Part shown: in pieces, positions 17,641 through 26,406 of the stretch | Position numbering within the stretch: position 1 is the first letter of the stretch | Layout of the letters: every line of letters starts with the position of its first letter | Assembly (NCBI GenBank): GCA_964630235.1 | Contig: CAZVUO010000005.1 | Span: 62,001-126,000, forward strand | Origin: JBFLYH01 sp964630235 | GTDB taxonomy: Bacteria; Oederibacteriota; JAAXVQ01; JAUVAV01 | DNA: 64,000 nt | Reading direction: 5' to 3' | The notes under the pieces: model-generated | What the model saw: only the letters and a program-made list of their open reading frames with translations | What the model was told of the DNA's origin: nothing | Databases searched by the model: none | Made by a program: the position numbers and the translations under genes

Positions 17641-18642
17641 ATGACCATCGAGACGTATCAAGATGTGTGGATTTACGCCGAGCAGCGGGAGGGGAAGCTG
17701 CACTCGGTATCTCTGGAGCTGCTGGGGGCAGGGCGCAAACTGGCCGATGACCTCGGCCAAAAGCTGGTCGCCGTGCTGCTGGGGCACCAAGCCAGATCCC
17801 TGGCCACCGAGTTGGTCGCGCACGGCGCGGACAAGGTCTTCTACCTGGACAGCCCGGCATTTGCCAAATTTGCGGACGAGCCTTATGCCCAGGCGTTGAC
17901 CCAGCTGGCGAAAACTCACCGGCCCGCCATCATTTTGGGCGGCGCCACCGCGATCGGGCGGTCCTTCATTCCCCGTGTCGCCGCCAATCTCGCCACCGGC
18001 ATGACCGCGGACTGTACCGCCCTGGCCATTGACCCGGATAAAAAAATCCTGCTCGGCACCCGGCCGGCTTACGGCGGGAATATTATGGCCACCATCGTAT
18101 GCGCGAGCAAACGGCCCCAGATGGCCACCGTGCGGCATAAGGTCATGAAAGTTTTACCCCGCGACGACGCCCGGCAGGGCGAAATCCTGGAACAACACAT
18201 CGCGGAACAAGACTTGACCTGGCGGGCCCGGGTCACGAATGCAGTGAAAGAAGTGGAAGAAACCTGTAATCTGGCCGAAGCGGACATTATCGTCACCGGC
18301 GGCCGGGGGATCGGCAGCAAGGAAAATTTCCAGTTGGTGCGCGACCTGGCCGCGGCTATCGGCGGCGCGGTCGGCGCCTCGCGCGCCGTGGTGGATGCCG
18401 GCTGGGTGCCTTATTCCCACCAGGTCGGCCAAACCGGAAAAACCGTCTGTCCCAAAGTCTACTTTGCTTTGGGTGTTTCAGGCGCGATCCAGCATCTTGC
18501 CGGCATGCAGTCCTCGGACATGATTATCGCGGTGAATAATAACCCAGATGCGGAAATATTCAAGGTGGCCACTTTTGGCATCGTGGGCGATGTCAACGAG
18601 GTGGTCCCGGAGTTGATCCGGAACTTCCGCAACGGGAGTTGA
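17641..18642 (+). CDS. etfA: Electron transfer flavoprotein alpha subunit
   Basis: A 333-aa EtfA. The C-terminal FAD-binding domain is clear: VTGGRGIGSKENFQLVRDLA, GGAVGASRAVVDAGWVPY, QVGQTGKTVCPKVYFALGVS and the closing ISGAIQH-type segment. It binds the FAD of the ETF dimer. No ETF:quinone oxidoreductase gene is nearby, so the final electron acceptor is unknown. GGGAGG lies upstream of ATG 17641. Confidence 0.95.
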   Translation: MTIETYQDVWIYAEQREGKLHSVSLELLGAGRKLADDLGQKLVAVLLGHQARSLATELVAHGADKVFYLDSPAFAKFADEPYAQALTQLAKTHRPAIILGGATAIGRSFIPRVAANLATGMTADCTALAIDPDKKILLGTRPAYGGNIMATIVCASKRPQMATVRHKVMKVLPRDDARQGEILEQHIAEQDLTWRARVTNAVKEVEETCNLAEADIIVTGGRGIGSKENFQLVRDLAAAIGGAVGASRAVVDAGWVPYSHQVGQTGKTVCPKVYFALGVSGAIQHLAGMQSSDMIIAVNNNPDAEIFKVATFGIVGDVNEVVPELIRNFRNGS

Positions 18643-18645
18643 TCC

Positions 18646-20886
18646 TTGCGGTCCGCGGGCCTTGCGCGGACGATTCATGGCTGGATCGCCTGGATGTTGG
18701 TCGCCCTCTGGCCTGCCGCCGGGCCGGCACGGGCCGCGATTGTAGAAGCCGTGTCAACCACCTCTGCGCCGCGGCTTTCCCTGGTTTTCACTGAGGCTTT
18801 TCCGGAAAAGACCCATCTGCTGCTTTCCCCGAGTCCTGACTGGTCAGAGCGAACCGCTTTCAGCTTTGGGTATTCCCAGCCCCTGAACCTGACCCTCGCG
18901 TATTCCGCGACTCAGGCCGGCCCCAGCGGCGCCTATCGGCTGGGGACCGAGCGGACGCTGAGCGGCCAGGTGGAGTTCGCCGTGCTCGTGGGGCCGGAGC
19001 GGCGCGCGCTGAGGATGGGTGAACAAGGGGCCACCCTGCAGGTTGCGCTCTATCCCGGACGCATTGAAGAAATCTGGCAATGGAAGGACGGCCTTCGGCT
19101 GGAGCGAACGTACTATCAGCCCCTGGAGGTTCCCGCCCTGGGCATGCGCTTCCGCGTGCTTCACCCGGATGCGGCGGCACTGCGCGGCGTCAGGATGGAG
19201 GCGCGCTGGCACCACCCCGAAATTCTGGAATATCCGGATGAGCGTGATGATGATTTGTGGGCCGATCCCCGCGAAGCGTTGCTGCTGGTCCGGGATTATG
19301 TCCTCCGCGAAGAAAGCTGGGCGGCCTGCGGGTGGGGAAGCCCCGGCGGGTTGGTGAGCGGAGGCGAGGCCGGAACCGACGCCGGCGGGGTTGATTTGAT
19401 GGTGGCGTTGGAATCGCCCGCGCAGGACATTCCCGCCGGCCAGGTGCTGCAGTCCACGTTGTGGCTGACCTGGGGGCCGGATCAGGAAAGCGTGTCCGAG
19501 CAAATCCGGCAGCTGCAAAAACAGCCGGGGTATAGCCGCTGGCTGGAAAAACTCACCGTTGGGCTGCAGCGGGGAGTGTCCTTTCGCTGCAAGGATCCCG
19601 CTTTGGTCGAACTGTTTCTGGCGCATAAAGCCTGGATGCCCTGGATGGTGCGCCAGCCCGCCAGCGGGCAGCCGCCCCTGGTCAGCCTGCACGATGGCCG
19701 GCCCCTGCGGCCGCGGCAGGTTCTGGCGGGGCTGGAATCCTGGCTGGCCTTGCGCCAGCGTCAGGCCATCCGGAATTATCTGGATTTCTGGCTGGATCAG
19801 CGGGCGGAAACGCCGGACCTGGCCGATACCTTGTGCCTGGCTGCCCGCTATTACCACCTGAGCCACGATCACGGATGGCTGCTGGAAAATGCCGCGCGCG
19901 TGGAAGCCCTGGCGGATTATCTCGCGGACATGGATAATAACCAGGACGGCCTTCCGGATTATCGGTTGCCGCCGGAGGCGCAAACAGAATGGCTGGGGGC
20001 TTATGCCGGGCAGGATCCTTTCGCCTACCGGGAGGTGGAGTTTTTCGATTTCGCACTGGCCGGATGCGAGGCGCTGAGGACCTCGGCGGACCTGCTCCGG
20101 TTGACCAGGGATCCCGAACAAGCGGCCAAGGCGCAGCAGTATGCCAGACAGGCTGTGCACGGCGCGGATACCCTGCACTCTTTGTATTGGCGGCCGTCCC
20201 TCGGCAGCCAGGGGTTTTACGCTTTCGCGCGGGTGGCGGGATCCGCCAGGTGGATACCCCTGCGCGGGTCATCGGCCGCTGATCTTTTACGCTCGCCGAT
20301 TGGTGACGCGCAGAGCAGGCGCCGTGTGTGGCACGATCTTTGGAACAATCCCCGCTGGCGATCTGGCCTGGAACGGTACGCCCGCTTGCTCGCCCAGCCG
20401 TCCTCCTCGAACCCCCGGGAACCGGTCACGGATTATCAGGCCACGCACGAGCTTCTGCGCCAAGGCTTGCGGCGTCCCGAAACCGCGGAACAGGCCCTGG
20501 ACCGCCTGCGGTTGTACGCGCAAGGGTTATTGGCCGATGTGCGCCAGTCGGGATGGACCGGCAGGGTGGGGGAACACGCTTGTCTGGATCCTTCTTCCCT
20601 GAATTTGATTTTTTTGCTCTATTCGGGACTGGCGGGGTTGAGTCCTGAACCTCGGGGACTCAAAGTGACCCTCCCGCCGTATCCTCAGGACCTGGAGGTT
20701 GCTTTCCGTTCACTTCCTTACCTGGACACCCTTCTGGATGTGGAAGTCCAAGGGCCCGGAGGGGGAAAGGGAACGATCTTGGTGAACGGAAAGCCCCTGA
20801 CTTCGGGAAGCTTCATCCCTGCGGCCGAGCTCTCCAAACCAAGGGTTAAGATTATTATCCGGCGTTTCCCGCCCGCTAGCCTGTAG
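18646..20886 (+). CDS. Exported six-hairpin (alpha/alpha)6 glycosidase-like protein
   Basis: A 746-aa protein with an N-terminal signal peptide (hydrophobic core WIAWMLVALWPAAGPARA). The first ~300 residues look like a beta-rich domain; the rest is helical, with repeated W/Y-rich hairpins, an MDNNQDGLPDYRL calcium-loop-like motif and a C-terminal beta domain. This pattern is that of GH15/GH63/GH94-like six-hairpin glycosidases. I could not assign catalytic acids, so enzymatic activity is inferred. The start is TTG 18646, 3 nt after etfA stops, with GGGAG 7 nt upstream, so it is translationally coupled to etfA, an odd partner for a glycosidase. Confidence 0.6.
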   Translation: MRSAGLARTIHGWIAWMLVALWPAAGPARAAIVEAVSTTSAPRLSLVFTEAFPEKTHLLLSPSPDWSERTAFSFGYSQPLNLTLAYSATQAGPSGAYRLGTERTLSGQVEFAVLVGPERRALRMGEQGATLQVALYPGRIEEIWQWKDGLRLERTYYQPLEVPALGMRFRVLHPDAAALRGVRMEARWHHPEILEYPDERDDDLWADPREALLLVRDYVLREESWAACGWGSPGGLVSGGEAGTDAGGVDLMVALESPAQDIPAGQVLQSTLWLTWGPDQESVSEQIRQLQKQPGYSRWLEKLTVGLQRGVSFRCKDPALVELFLAHKAWMPWMVRQPASGQPPLVSLHDGRPLRPRQVLAGLESWLALRQRQAIRNYLDFWLDQRAETPDLADTLCLAARYYHLSHDHGWLLENAARVEALADYLADMDNNQDGLPDYRLPPEAQTEWLGAYAGQDPFAYREVEFFDFALAGCEALRTSADLLRLTRDPEQAAKAQQYARQAVHGADTLHSLYWRPSLGSQGFYAFARVAGSARWIPLRGSSAADLLRSPIGDAQSRRRVWHDLWNNPRWRSGLERYARLLAQPSSSNPREPVTDYQATHELLRQGLRRPETAEQALDRLRLYAQGLLADVRQSGWTGRVGEHACLDPSSLNLIFLLYSGLAGLSPEPRGLKVTLPPYPQDLEVAFRSLPYLDTLLDVEVQGPGGGKGTILVNGKPLTSGSFIPAAELSKPRVKIIIRRFPPASL

Positions 20887-20897
20887 AAATAATAGGC

Positions 20898-20926
20898 TTG
20901 ACAAACCTGATTTAGTATGGTAAAAA
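20898..20926 (+). promoter_or_regulatory. Probable promoter for rpsO-pnp
   Basis: TTGACA (20898-20903) with a 17-bp spacer and a weak -10 TAAAAA (20921-20926). It would give an rpsO leader of about 150 nt. No feature other than this promoter is evident in 20887-21086. Confidence 0.55.
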
Positions 20927-21086
20927 GTTTCGATCCGATACCCTTCAACTCCTCTTGAAATTCGTTGTTTTTAAAGGGTAATCCCCGATTTGCAGCCTCA
21001 AGTGGTGCATCTTCCTGGCTACAATCGCCGGCGGAAAATTTTAGTCGTTATTTCAACACGATTTTTAATGAAAGGAGGGATGGCCC

Positions 21087-21356
21087 ATGGCGCTGATTAA
21101 GGAAAGGAAAAAAGAGTTGATCGAAGGCAACAAAACCCACGACACGGATACTGGTTCTCCAGAAGTCCAGATTGCGTTACTGTCCGAAAGGATCAACGGC
21201 CTGACCGAGCATTTCAAGGCGCATCTGAAGGATCACCATTCCCGCACCGGCTTGTTAATGCTGGTCAGCAAACGCCGCCGTCTGCTGGATTATCTGAAGA
21301 AACATCACGTTAACCGTTACAAGGCGATCATCAATAAACTGAATCTGCGTAAATAA
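21087..21356 (+). CDS. rpsO: Ribosomal protein uS15
   Basis: An 89-aa S15 with the hallmark DTGSPEVQIALLSERINGLTEHFK and HHSRTGLLMLVSKRRRLLDYLKK segments that bind 16S rRNA. A strong AAAGGAGGG precedes ATG 21087. The long leader may allow S15 autoregulation as in other bacteria, but no specific pseudoknot was verified. It is followed by pnp, the classic arrangement. Confidence 0.97.
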   Translation: MALIKERKKELIEGNKTHDTDTGSPEVQIALLSERINGLTEHFKAHLKDHHSRTGLLMLVSKRRRLLDYLKKHHVNRYKAIINKLNLRK

Positions 21357-21424
21357 CCGCCCGCTTGCCGGTTCTTGGCCGGGAAGGGCAGCGAAACGCA
21401 CCGATTCTCACAGGAGGCCTTATT

Positions 21425-23542
21425 TTGGAAGGCGCTGTCGCAGTCAGCCGGGAAATTGCCGGAAGAACACTTACCATTGCATCAGGCCATGTGGCCCGCC
21501 AGGCCCACGGTTCCGTTACGGTTCAGTACGGCGGAACGGTCGTTCTGGCCACCGCCGTGTGCGCGCACGAGATTCGCGAGGGGTTCGGAGGCGGGGATTT
21601 CGTGCCGCTGACCGTTGAATACCGCGAGCGGACCTATGCGGCCGGGAAGATTCCAGGCGGGTTCTTCAAACGTGGCGGGAGGCCGGGCGAAAAAGAAATC
21701 CTCACCGCGCGGCTGATTGACCGCGCCCTGCGGCCTCAGATCGCCAAAGGCCTTCGCAATGAACTGCAGGTCTACGCCTTGGTGATCTCGTCGGACACCG
21801 AGAATAATTCGGATGTCCCGGCGCTCATCGGCGCCTCGGCCGCCATGGCCATTTCCGACATACCCTTCGGCAATATTCTCAGCGCCATCCGTATCGGGCG
21901 CGTGGACGGCCAGTTTATCATTAACCCCACCTTTGAGCAGGTCAGCCACAGCGAAATGGATATCGTGGTGGCCGGCTCCCGCGACAGCCTGGTCATGGTG
22001 GAAGGCGAGGCCGAGCAGGTTCCGGAACAGTCTTTCCTGCAGGCGTTCGAACTGGCCCAGCGGCAAAACGGCGAGATTATCGGCATGATCGAAGAGCTGG
22101 TGAAAAAAGTCGGCAAGCCGAAGAGGCAGTTGGAGCTCAAACAAGTGGATCCTGGCTTCGAAGCCAAAGTGCGCTCCCTGGCCGCCGGCGCGGTCGCCGC
22201 CGCCGTGCGCACCGTTGAAAAGCAGGCCCGCATGCTGGCGGTGGACAAAGCCAAGCAGGACGTGCTGGACCGTCTCCAGGCCGAATCCGGCGGCGCGCTG
22301 GATCCCAAAGTCGCGGCGGACGCTTCCTGGGTACTGGACCAGATCGAGGTTGAAACCGTGCGCGAGGACATCGCCATGCACGCCCGGCGTCCGGACGGAC
22401 GCGGGCTGAAGGATATCCGTCCCATTCACTGCGAGATCAACGTGCTGCCGCGGCCCCACGGATCGGCGCTTTTCACCCGCGGCCAGACGCAGGCGCTCGT
22501 GGTCACCACCTTGGGAACTGCCGCGGACCAACAGTTGATGGAACAGCTGGAACGCGAATACAAGAAAAATTTCATGCTCTATTACAATTTCCCCTCGTTC
22601 AGCGTCGGCGAGGCGCGCCCTGTGCGCGGGCCGGGCCGCCGCGAGATCGGTCACGGCATGCTGGCGGAACGCGCGCTGGCACCGCTGATTCCGGACAAGG
22701 AAGCCTTCAACTACACGATCCAGATCACCTCGGATATTCTGGAATCGAACGGGTCTTCGTCCATGGCGTCGGTCTGCGGCGCCTCGCTGTCCCTCATGGA
22801 TGCCGGCGTGCCGATCCCGACCCACGTGGCGGGCATCGCCATGGGCCTCATCAAACACCAGGATCGCTACATCGTCCTGACCGACATTCAGGGGTTGGAA
22901 GACCATTTTGGCGATATGGATTTCAAAGTGGCCGGCACCCAAAAGGGGATCACCGCCATCCAGATGGACATCAAGATCTCGGGCTTAAGCCAACAGCTCA
23001 TGGGCCAGGCCTTGGACCAGGCCCGCGAAGCCCGCTTGAAGATCCTCGAGATCATGAACCAGACCATTTCCCAGCCCAACACGGAACTGTCTGAATATGC
23101 CCCGCGGCTGGTGACCATCCAGATTGATCCCGACGATATCCGTACGGTCATCGGTCCCGGCGGCAAGATGATCAAGAAGATTACCGAGGAAACCGGCGCG
23201 GAGATTGATATCGAAGACAGCGGGCGCGTGACCGTGGCGGCCAAGGATCCCAAATCCATGCAAGCCGCCATTGATTGGGTCAACCGGCTGGCCCCGCGCA
23301 TCGAAATAGGGAAGATCTACCGCGGGGAAGTGAAGAAGGTCACGGATTTCGGAGCCTTCGTGGAGATCGTGCCAAACAAAGACGGGCTGGTGCATATTTC
23401 CCAACTGGCCGAACACCGCGTCAAGGCCGTGACCGACGTGGTGAAGGAAGGCGACGTGATTGACGTCAAGGTGATCGAAATTGATCCCAGCGGAAAAATC
23501 CGTCTCTCGCATAAAGATGCGCTGAAGGAACTGAAAGCATAA
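21425..23542 (+). CDS. pnp: Polyribonucleotide nucleotidyltransferase
   Basis: A 705-aa PNPase with two RNase PH-like domains, an alpha-helical linker, a KH domain (IRTVIGPGGKMIKKITEETG) and a C-terminal S1 domain (VKKVTDFGAFVEIVPNKDG). It degrades RNA phosphorolytically from the 3' end. The start is set at TTG 21425 because AGGAGG at 21413-21418 is correctly spaced and the product then has the usual PNPase length. An in-frame TTG at 21365 would add 20 residues without a ribosome site. A strong terminator follows. Confidence 0.95.
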   Translation: MEGAVAVSREIAGRTLTIASGHVARQAHGSVTVQYGGTVVLATAVCAHEIREGFGGGDFVPLTVEYRERTYAAGKIPGGFFKRGGRPGEKEILTARLIDRALRPQIAKGLRNELQVYALVISSDTENNSDVPALIGASAAMAISDIPFGNILSAIRIGRVDGQFIINPTFEQVSHSEMDIVVAGSRDSLVMVEGEAEQVPEQSFLQAFELAQRQNGEIIGMIEELVKKVGKPKRQLELKQVDPGFEAKVRSLAAGAVAAAVRTVEKQARMLAVDKAKQDVLDRLQAESGGALDPKVAADASWVLDQIEVETVREDIAMHARRPDGRGLKDIRPIHCEINVLPRPHGSALFTRGQTQALVVTTLGTAADQQLMEQLEREYKKNFMLYYNFPSFSVGEARPVRGPGRREIGHGMLAERALAPLIPDKEAFNYTIQITSDILESNGSSSMASVCGASLSLMDAGVPIPTHVAGIAMGLIKHQDRYIVLTDIQGLEDHFGDMDFKVAGTQKGITAIQMDIKISGLSQQLMGQALDQAREARLKILEIMNQTISQPNTELSEYAPRLVTIQIDPDDIRTVIGPGGKMIKKITEETGAEIDIEDSGRVTVAAKDPKSMQAAIDWVNRLAPRIEIGKIYRGEVKKVTDFGAFVEIVPNKDGLVHISQLAEHRVKAVTDVVKEGDVIDVKVIEIDPSGKIRLSHKDALKELKA

Positions 23543-23570
23543 GTTCGAAAAATTCGGTTCTATCCTTTCG

Positions 23571-23602
23571 CACCGGCTGAGCCATCAGCCGGTGTTTTTT
23601 TT
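23571..23602 (+). terminator. Rho-independent terminator after pnp
   Basis: CACCGGCTGA and TCAGCCGGTG form a perfect 10-bp stem around GCCA, followed by eight T. It ends the rpsO-pnp operon. Confidence 0.93.
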
Positions 23603-23643
23603 ACTCCCGCGCCTCCTCGCTGTTGTTACACAGAAACACCATG

Positions 23644-23770
23644 GCCATCCCCTCGGCAGGGCTCCCCGAGCTTGTTCGGGGGTGAATGCGGAATGGTTGC
23701 TTTGGGGATATCGCCAAGAAGGGGTAGCGAAGGGTGCAGTTGGTACCCCGGTCTTTGCGCGGGCACTCCC
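23644..23770 (+). repeat. Dispersed intergenic repeat R1, copy c
   Basis: This is the third copy of the element at 2796-2885 and 6882-6985, with GAATGCGGAATGGTTGCTTT then GGGGATATCGCCAAGAAGG and GGTAGCGAAGGGT. It carries an extra CCCCGA-GCTTGT-TCGGGG hairpin absent from the other copies. It lies in the 513-bp gap between pnp and the NtrC-type regulator. The remainder of the gap (23771-24055) is AT-rich and holds the two promoters listed separately. Confidence 0.7.
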
Positions 23771-23926
23771 TAAAAATATTCCTGGGGACTATACTTTTTT
23801 TATTTTTTAAAAATTAATGAAAACAGGATGGACAGACACGAAGGAAAAATCCTTAAAAAATAAGCGTGCAACACTATCCATAGTATTTCCTGATTTTACC
23901 AGGTTGATATGTGGTATTAAAAAAAC

Positions 23927-23955
23927 TTGACACTTTTTAATTGCCATTATATAAA
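23927..23955 (+). promoter_or_regulatory. Distal sigma70-type promoter for the NtrC-type regulator
   Basis: TTGACA (23927-23932), a 17-bp spacer and TATAAA (23950-23955) in strongly AT-rich DNA. Confidence 0.65.
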
Positions 23956-24002
23956 TAAATGTGCAACCTGAATAAAAAAATGTATAAAACCGATTTAAGG
24001 GA

Positions 24003-24030
24003 TTGACAAAAAAGCGTAATCGAGTATCCT
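24003..24030 (+). promoter_or_regulatory. Proximal sigma70-type promoter for the NtrC-type regulator
   Basis: TTGACA (24003-24008), a 16-bp spacer and TATCCT (24025-24030). The transcription start would lie about 20 nt before the GTG start codon at 24056. Two promoters in tandem suggest regulated expression of the regulator. Confidence 0.6.
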
Positions 24031-24055
24031 GTGTGACATTCTTGGGGGTGAGATA

Positions 24056-25429
24056 GTGAAGCCGAACATTCTCGTAGTGGATGACGATCCCTCCGTACTG
24101 GCTGCCCTGAAAGAACTTCTGCAAGACGATTACTCACCCATCGCTGTGACCAGCGGCGCCGAAGCCCTCGAAAAAGTCAAAAAGCATCCCAGCCTGGACC
24201 TGGTCCTGCTCGATATTACCATGCCGGACATGAACGGCATCGAAGCGCTCCGGCGCATCAAGGACCTGGATTCACAGCTGGACGTGATCATGGTCTCGGC
24301 CAACAACACGGCCGAAGCCGCGATCAAGACCATCAAGTACGGCGCCTATGATTACGTCACCAAACCGTTCGACAATGACGACCTCATCGCGATCATCAAC
24401 CGCGCGCTGGAAAAGCGCCGGCTGATCCGGCAAAACATCTTGCTTGCGGAAGAAAAGAAGCAATGGGAGCTTTCGCCTCTGGTGGGGAAAAGCCCGGCCA
24501 TGCAGAACGTCTATTCCCTCATAGATAAAGTGGCGGACGCGGACAGCACGGTTTTGATCTTCGGCGAGAGCGGCACGGGCAAGGAACTGGTGGCCCGCGA
24601 ACTGCACCGCCGCGGGATCCGCCGCGACAAACCTTTTGTGGCGGTGAATTGCGCCGCCATTCCGAGCGAATTGGTGGAGAGCGAGTTCTTCGGCCACGAA
24701 AAAGGCGCATTTACCTCGGCCAGCAGCCGCAAGATCGGGAAATTCGAATACGCCAACGGCGGCATAATCTTCCTGGACGATGTGGGCGAACTGCCTCTGC
24801 CCATCCAGGCCAAGCTGTTGCGCGTGCTGCAGGAACGGGAGATCGTGCGGGTGGGCGCCAACGAGGTGATCCCGGTGGATGTGCGGGTGGTGGCGGCCAC
24901 CAACGTGGACCTGCGGGATCTGGTGGAACAACGCCGCTTCCGCGAGGACCTCTATTTCCGCCTCAAGGTCGTGCCCGTCGAGATCCCGCCCCTGCGCGCC
25001 CGGCGCGAAGACATCCCGCTTCTGGTGGAACATTTCGTGGCCAGACTGTGCGGCCGCCACAACAAACCGGTCAAGAAGGTGCAGTCCGAGGCCATGGCGC
25101 TGTTATCCAACTACAACTGGCCGGGCAATGTCCGCGAGCTCGAGAACATGCTGGAAATGGTCGTACTGCTGGCGACGGGCGGCACGATCCAGGCCAGCGA
25201 TCTGCCATCGAACATTTTGACCAACCAGGCGCTGAAGGAACCCCTGGACCAGGAGGGGGCGGTCATCTCCCTCAAAGAAGCCAGGCATCAGTTTGAAAAG
25301 CAATTTATCCTCAGGGTGCTGGAAAAATTGCGCTGGAACCAAAGCAAGGCCGCCCGCGTTATGGGCATCCACCGCAATACCCTGATCTTGAAAATGGAAG
25401 AACTGGGCATCAAACGTCAATCGGTATAG
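24056..25429 (+). CDS. NtrC-family sigma54-dependent response regulator with altered GAFTGA and Walker B motifs
   Basis: A 457-aa protein. It has a receiver domain (residues 1-120, VDDDPS, phosphoacceptor Asp in LLDITMPDMNG, KPF), an AAA+ domain with Walker A GESGTGKELVARELH, and a C-terminal Fis-type helix-turn-helix ending NQSKAARVMGIHRNTLILKM. The sigma54-contact loop reads GAFTSA instead of GAFTGA, and Walker B reads IIFLDDVGEL where LFLDEIGEL is usual. Both are central to sigma54 remodelling, so activity may be modified. GTG 24056 has GGGGGTG upstream. A near-consensus sigma54 promoter lies at 33304, so this protein is a natural candidate activator for the locus (inference). Confidence 0.92.
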   Translation: MKPNILVVDDDPSVLAALKELLQDDYSPIAVTSGAEALEKVKKHPSLDLVLLDITMPDMNGIEALRRIKDLDSQLDVIMVSANNTAEAAIKTIKYGAYDYVTKPFDNDDLIAIINRALEKRRLIRQNILLAEEKKQWELSPLVGKSPAMQNVYSLIDKVADADSTVLIFGESGTGKELVARELHRRGIRRDKPFVAVNCAAIPSELVESEFFGHEKGAFTSASSRKIGKFEYANGGIIFLDDVGELPLPIQAKLLRVLQEREIVRVGANEVIPVDVRVVAATNVDLRDLVEQRRFREDLYFRLKVVPVEIPPLRARREDIPLLVEHFVARLCGRHNKPVKKVQSEAMALLSNYNWPGNVRELENMLEMVVLLATGGTIQASDLPSNILTNQALKEPLDQEGAVISLKEARHQFEKQFILRVLEKLRWNQSKAARVMGIHRNTLILKMEELGIKRQSV

Positions 25430-25900
25430 TTTTCCCATAGTAAACAGCAGGGGGGACTGTGGGGAACTTGACCCGCCGGGTCGAAAAACCGCTTTTAGCC
25501 GATCGTCGCCTCCAGCGCCTGCTGGGCCTGGAGAAGCGGTTGCTTGACTGCGGCAGGTCGTTTTCTTTCTTAAGAACCAAAGCGCATTTGAACATCCTGG
25601 TTTTAAGCCTCGCCCCCTTATCCCGCATAAATTTCCGATCGTTTACCCCTAACAGGACAAGTCTGTGACGACGTCTTTCGATATCCAAGGGATACCTATT
25701 TATCAAACCAGGTCTGTAGTAGACAGTCTGTCGCCCCGGCATGAAATTATCCGGGGTCCAGGGAATTTGGAGGCTCTGGATTCCGGCCTGAGACAGGCCC
25801 GAATGACGAACGCTTCAAAGGAGGTGATGCACCCCCGTAGCAGACACCAAAGTAGTCGCGTCAGGATCTAAGGCAAGTAATTCAAAAAAAGGAGAAAAAA
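25430..25900 (+). other. 471-bp intergenic region with a near-perfect Shine-Dalgarno block
   Basis: No convincing gene is present; the short reading frames here lack family resemblance. Three items are visible. GACCCGCCGGGTC is a palindrome at 25470-25482. At 25778-25809, GGATTCCGGCCTGAGACAGG followed by CCCGAATGACG resembles the short GGATTCC...GAATGACG hairpin repeats scattered in many bacterial genomes. AAAGGAGGTGAT (25817-25828) matches the full anti-Shine-Dalgarno complement. The last overlaps an ATG (25827) opening a 14-codon frame ending at 25871, too close for normal initiation. The next gene has its own site (AAAGGAGAAA). Confidence 0.5.
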
Positions 25901-26374
25901 ATGTCAAAGAGACAGATGTTGATCGTGGATGACAACCAGGGCCTGCGCGAGGCCCTCCGCACCGTATTCGAGGACGAATACGAGCTGGCCTTCGCCGGCA
26001 GCGGGGAAGAAGCCCTGCGCTTCAGCTTCAAGCGCAAGCCCGAGGTGGTCCTGATGGACTACCGCATGCCAGGGTTGGATGGCATTGAGACCCTGTCCTA
26101 CCTCAAGCAGCTCGCGCCGGATTCCCAGACCGTGCTCATGTCCGCCTACGACGACCGCGACCAGGTGGAACGGTGCCTGGGAGCAGGCGCCGTGGACTTC
26201 GTGGGCAAACCGTTCGACGTGAAGGACATCAAGCGCAAGATCGAACGGGCGGCCGGCAAAGCCGTGCGGCTGGTCGAGTACCAGTCTGCATCGAAGCAAT
26301 CCGAACCCATCATCAGCCAGCGCGAAGTGGATGACATGATCAGTCAAACCCTGCGCCTGGCCGCGTGCCTTTAA
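25901..26374 (+). CDS. Single-domain response regulator
   Basis: A 157-aa protein consisting of one CheY-like receiver (residues 1-120) and a short C-terminal tail without a DNA-binding domain. The acidic pair VDDN, phosphoacceptor Asp in VLMDYRMPGLDG, a Ser in the T/S position (LMSAYDD) and Lys in GKPFD are intact. It probably acts by protein contact or as a phosphate relay. It lies between the NtrC-type regulator and the AT-rich signalling block whose sensor kinase has no receiver of its own. AAAGGAG precedes the ATG. Confidence 0.88.
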   Translation: MSKRQMLIVDDNQGLREALRTVFEDEYELAFAGSGEEALRFSFKRKPEVVLMDYRMPGLDGIETLSYLKQLAPDSQTVLMSAYDDRDQVERCLGAGAVDFVGKPFDVKDIKRKIERAAGKAVRLVEYQSASKQSEPIISQREVDDMISQTLRLAACL

Positions 26375-26406
26375 AAACTGTCGTATCACCTAAGGGGGGA
26401 TGCAAT

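Noticed and set aside
21365..21424. Upstream TTG start for pnp
   Set aside because: It lies 8 nt after rpsO with no ribosome site; TTG 21425 with AGGAGG gives the normal PNPase length.
21482..22942. A 486-codon open frame on the minus strand
   Set aside because: Antisense to pnp, no recognisable domains, His/Asp/Arg-rich composition typical of shadow frames.
23807..24124. A 105-codon frame on the minus strand in the AT-rich gap
   Set aside because: It overlaps the promoters and start of the NtrC-type gene and has no similarity I can recognise.
25459..25871. Two short + strand frames between the NtrC-type gene and the receiver gene
   Set aside because: No start context and no motifs; the DNA there contains palindromes and a repeat-like hairpin instead.
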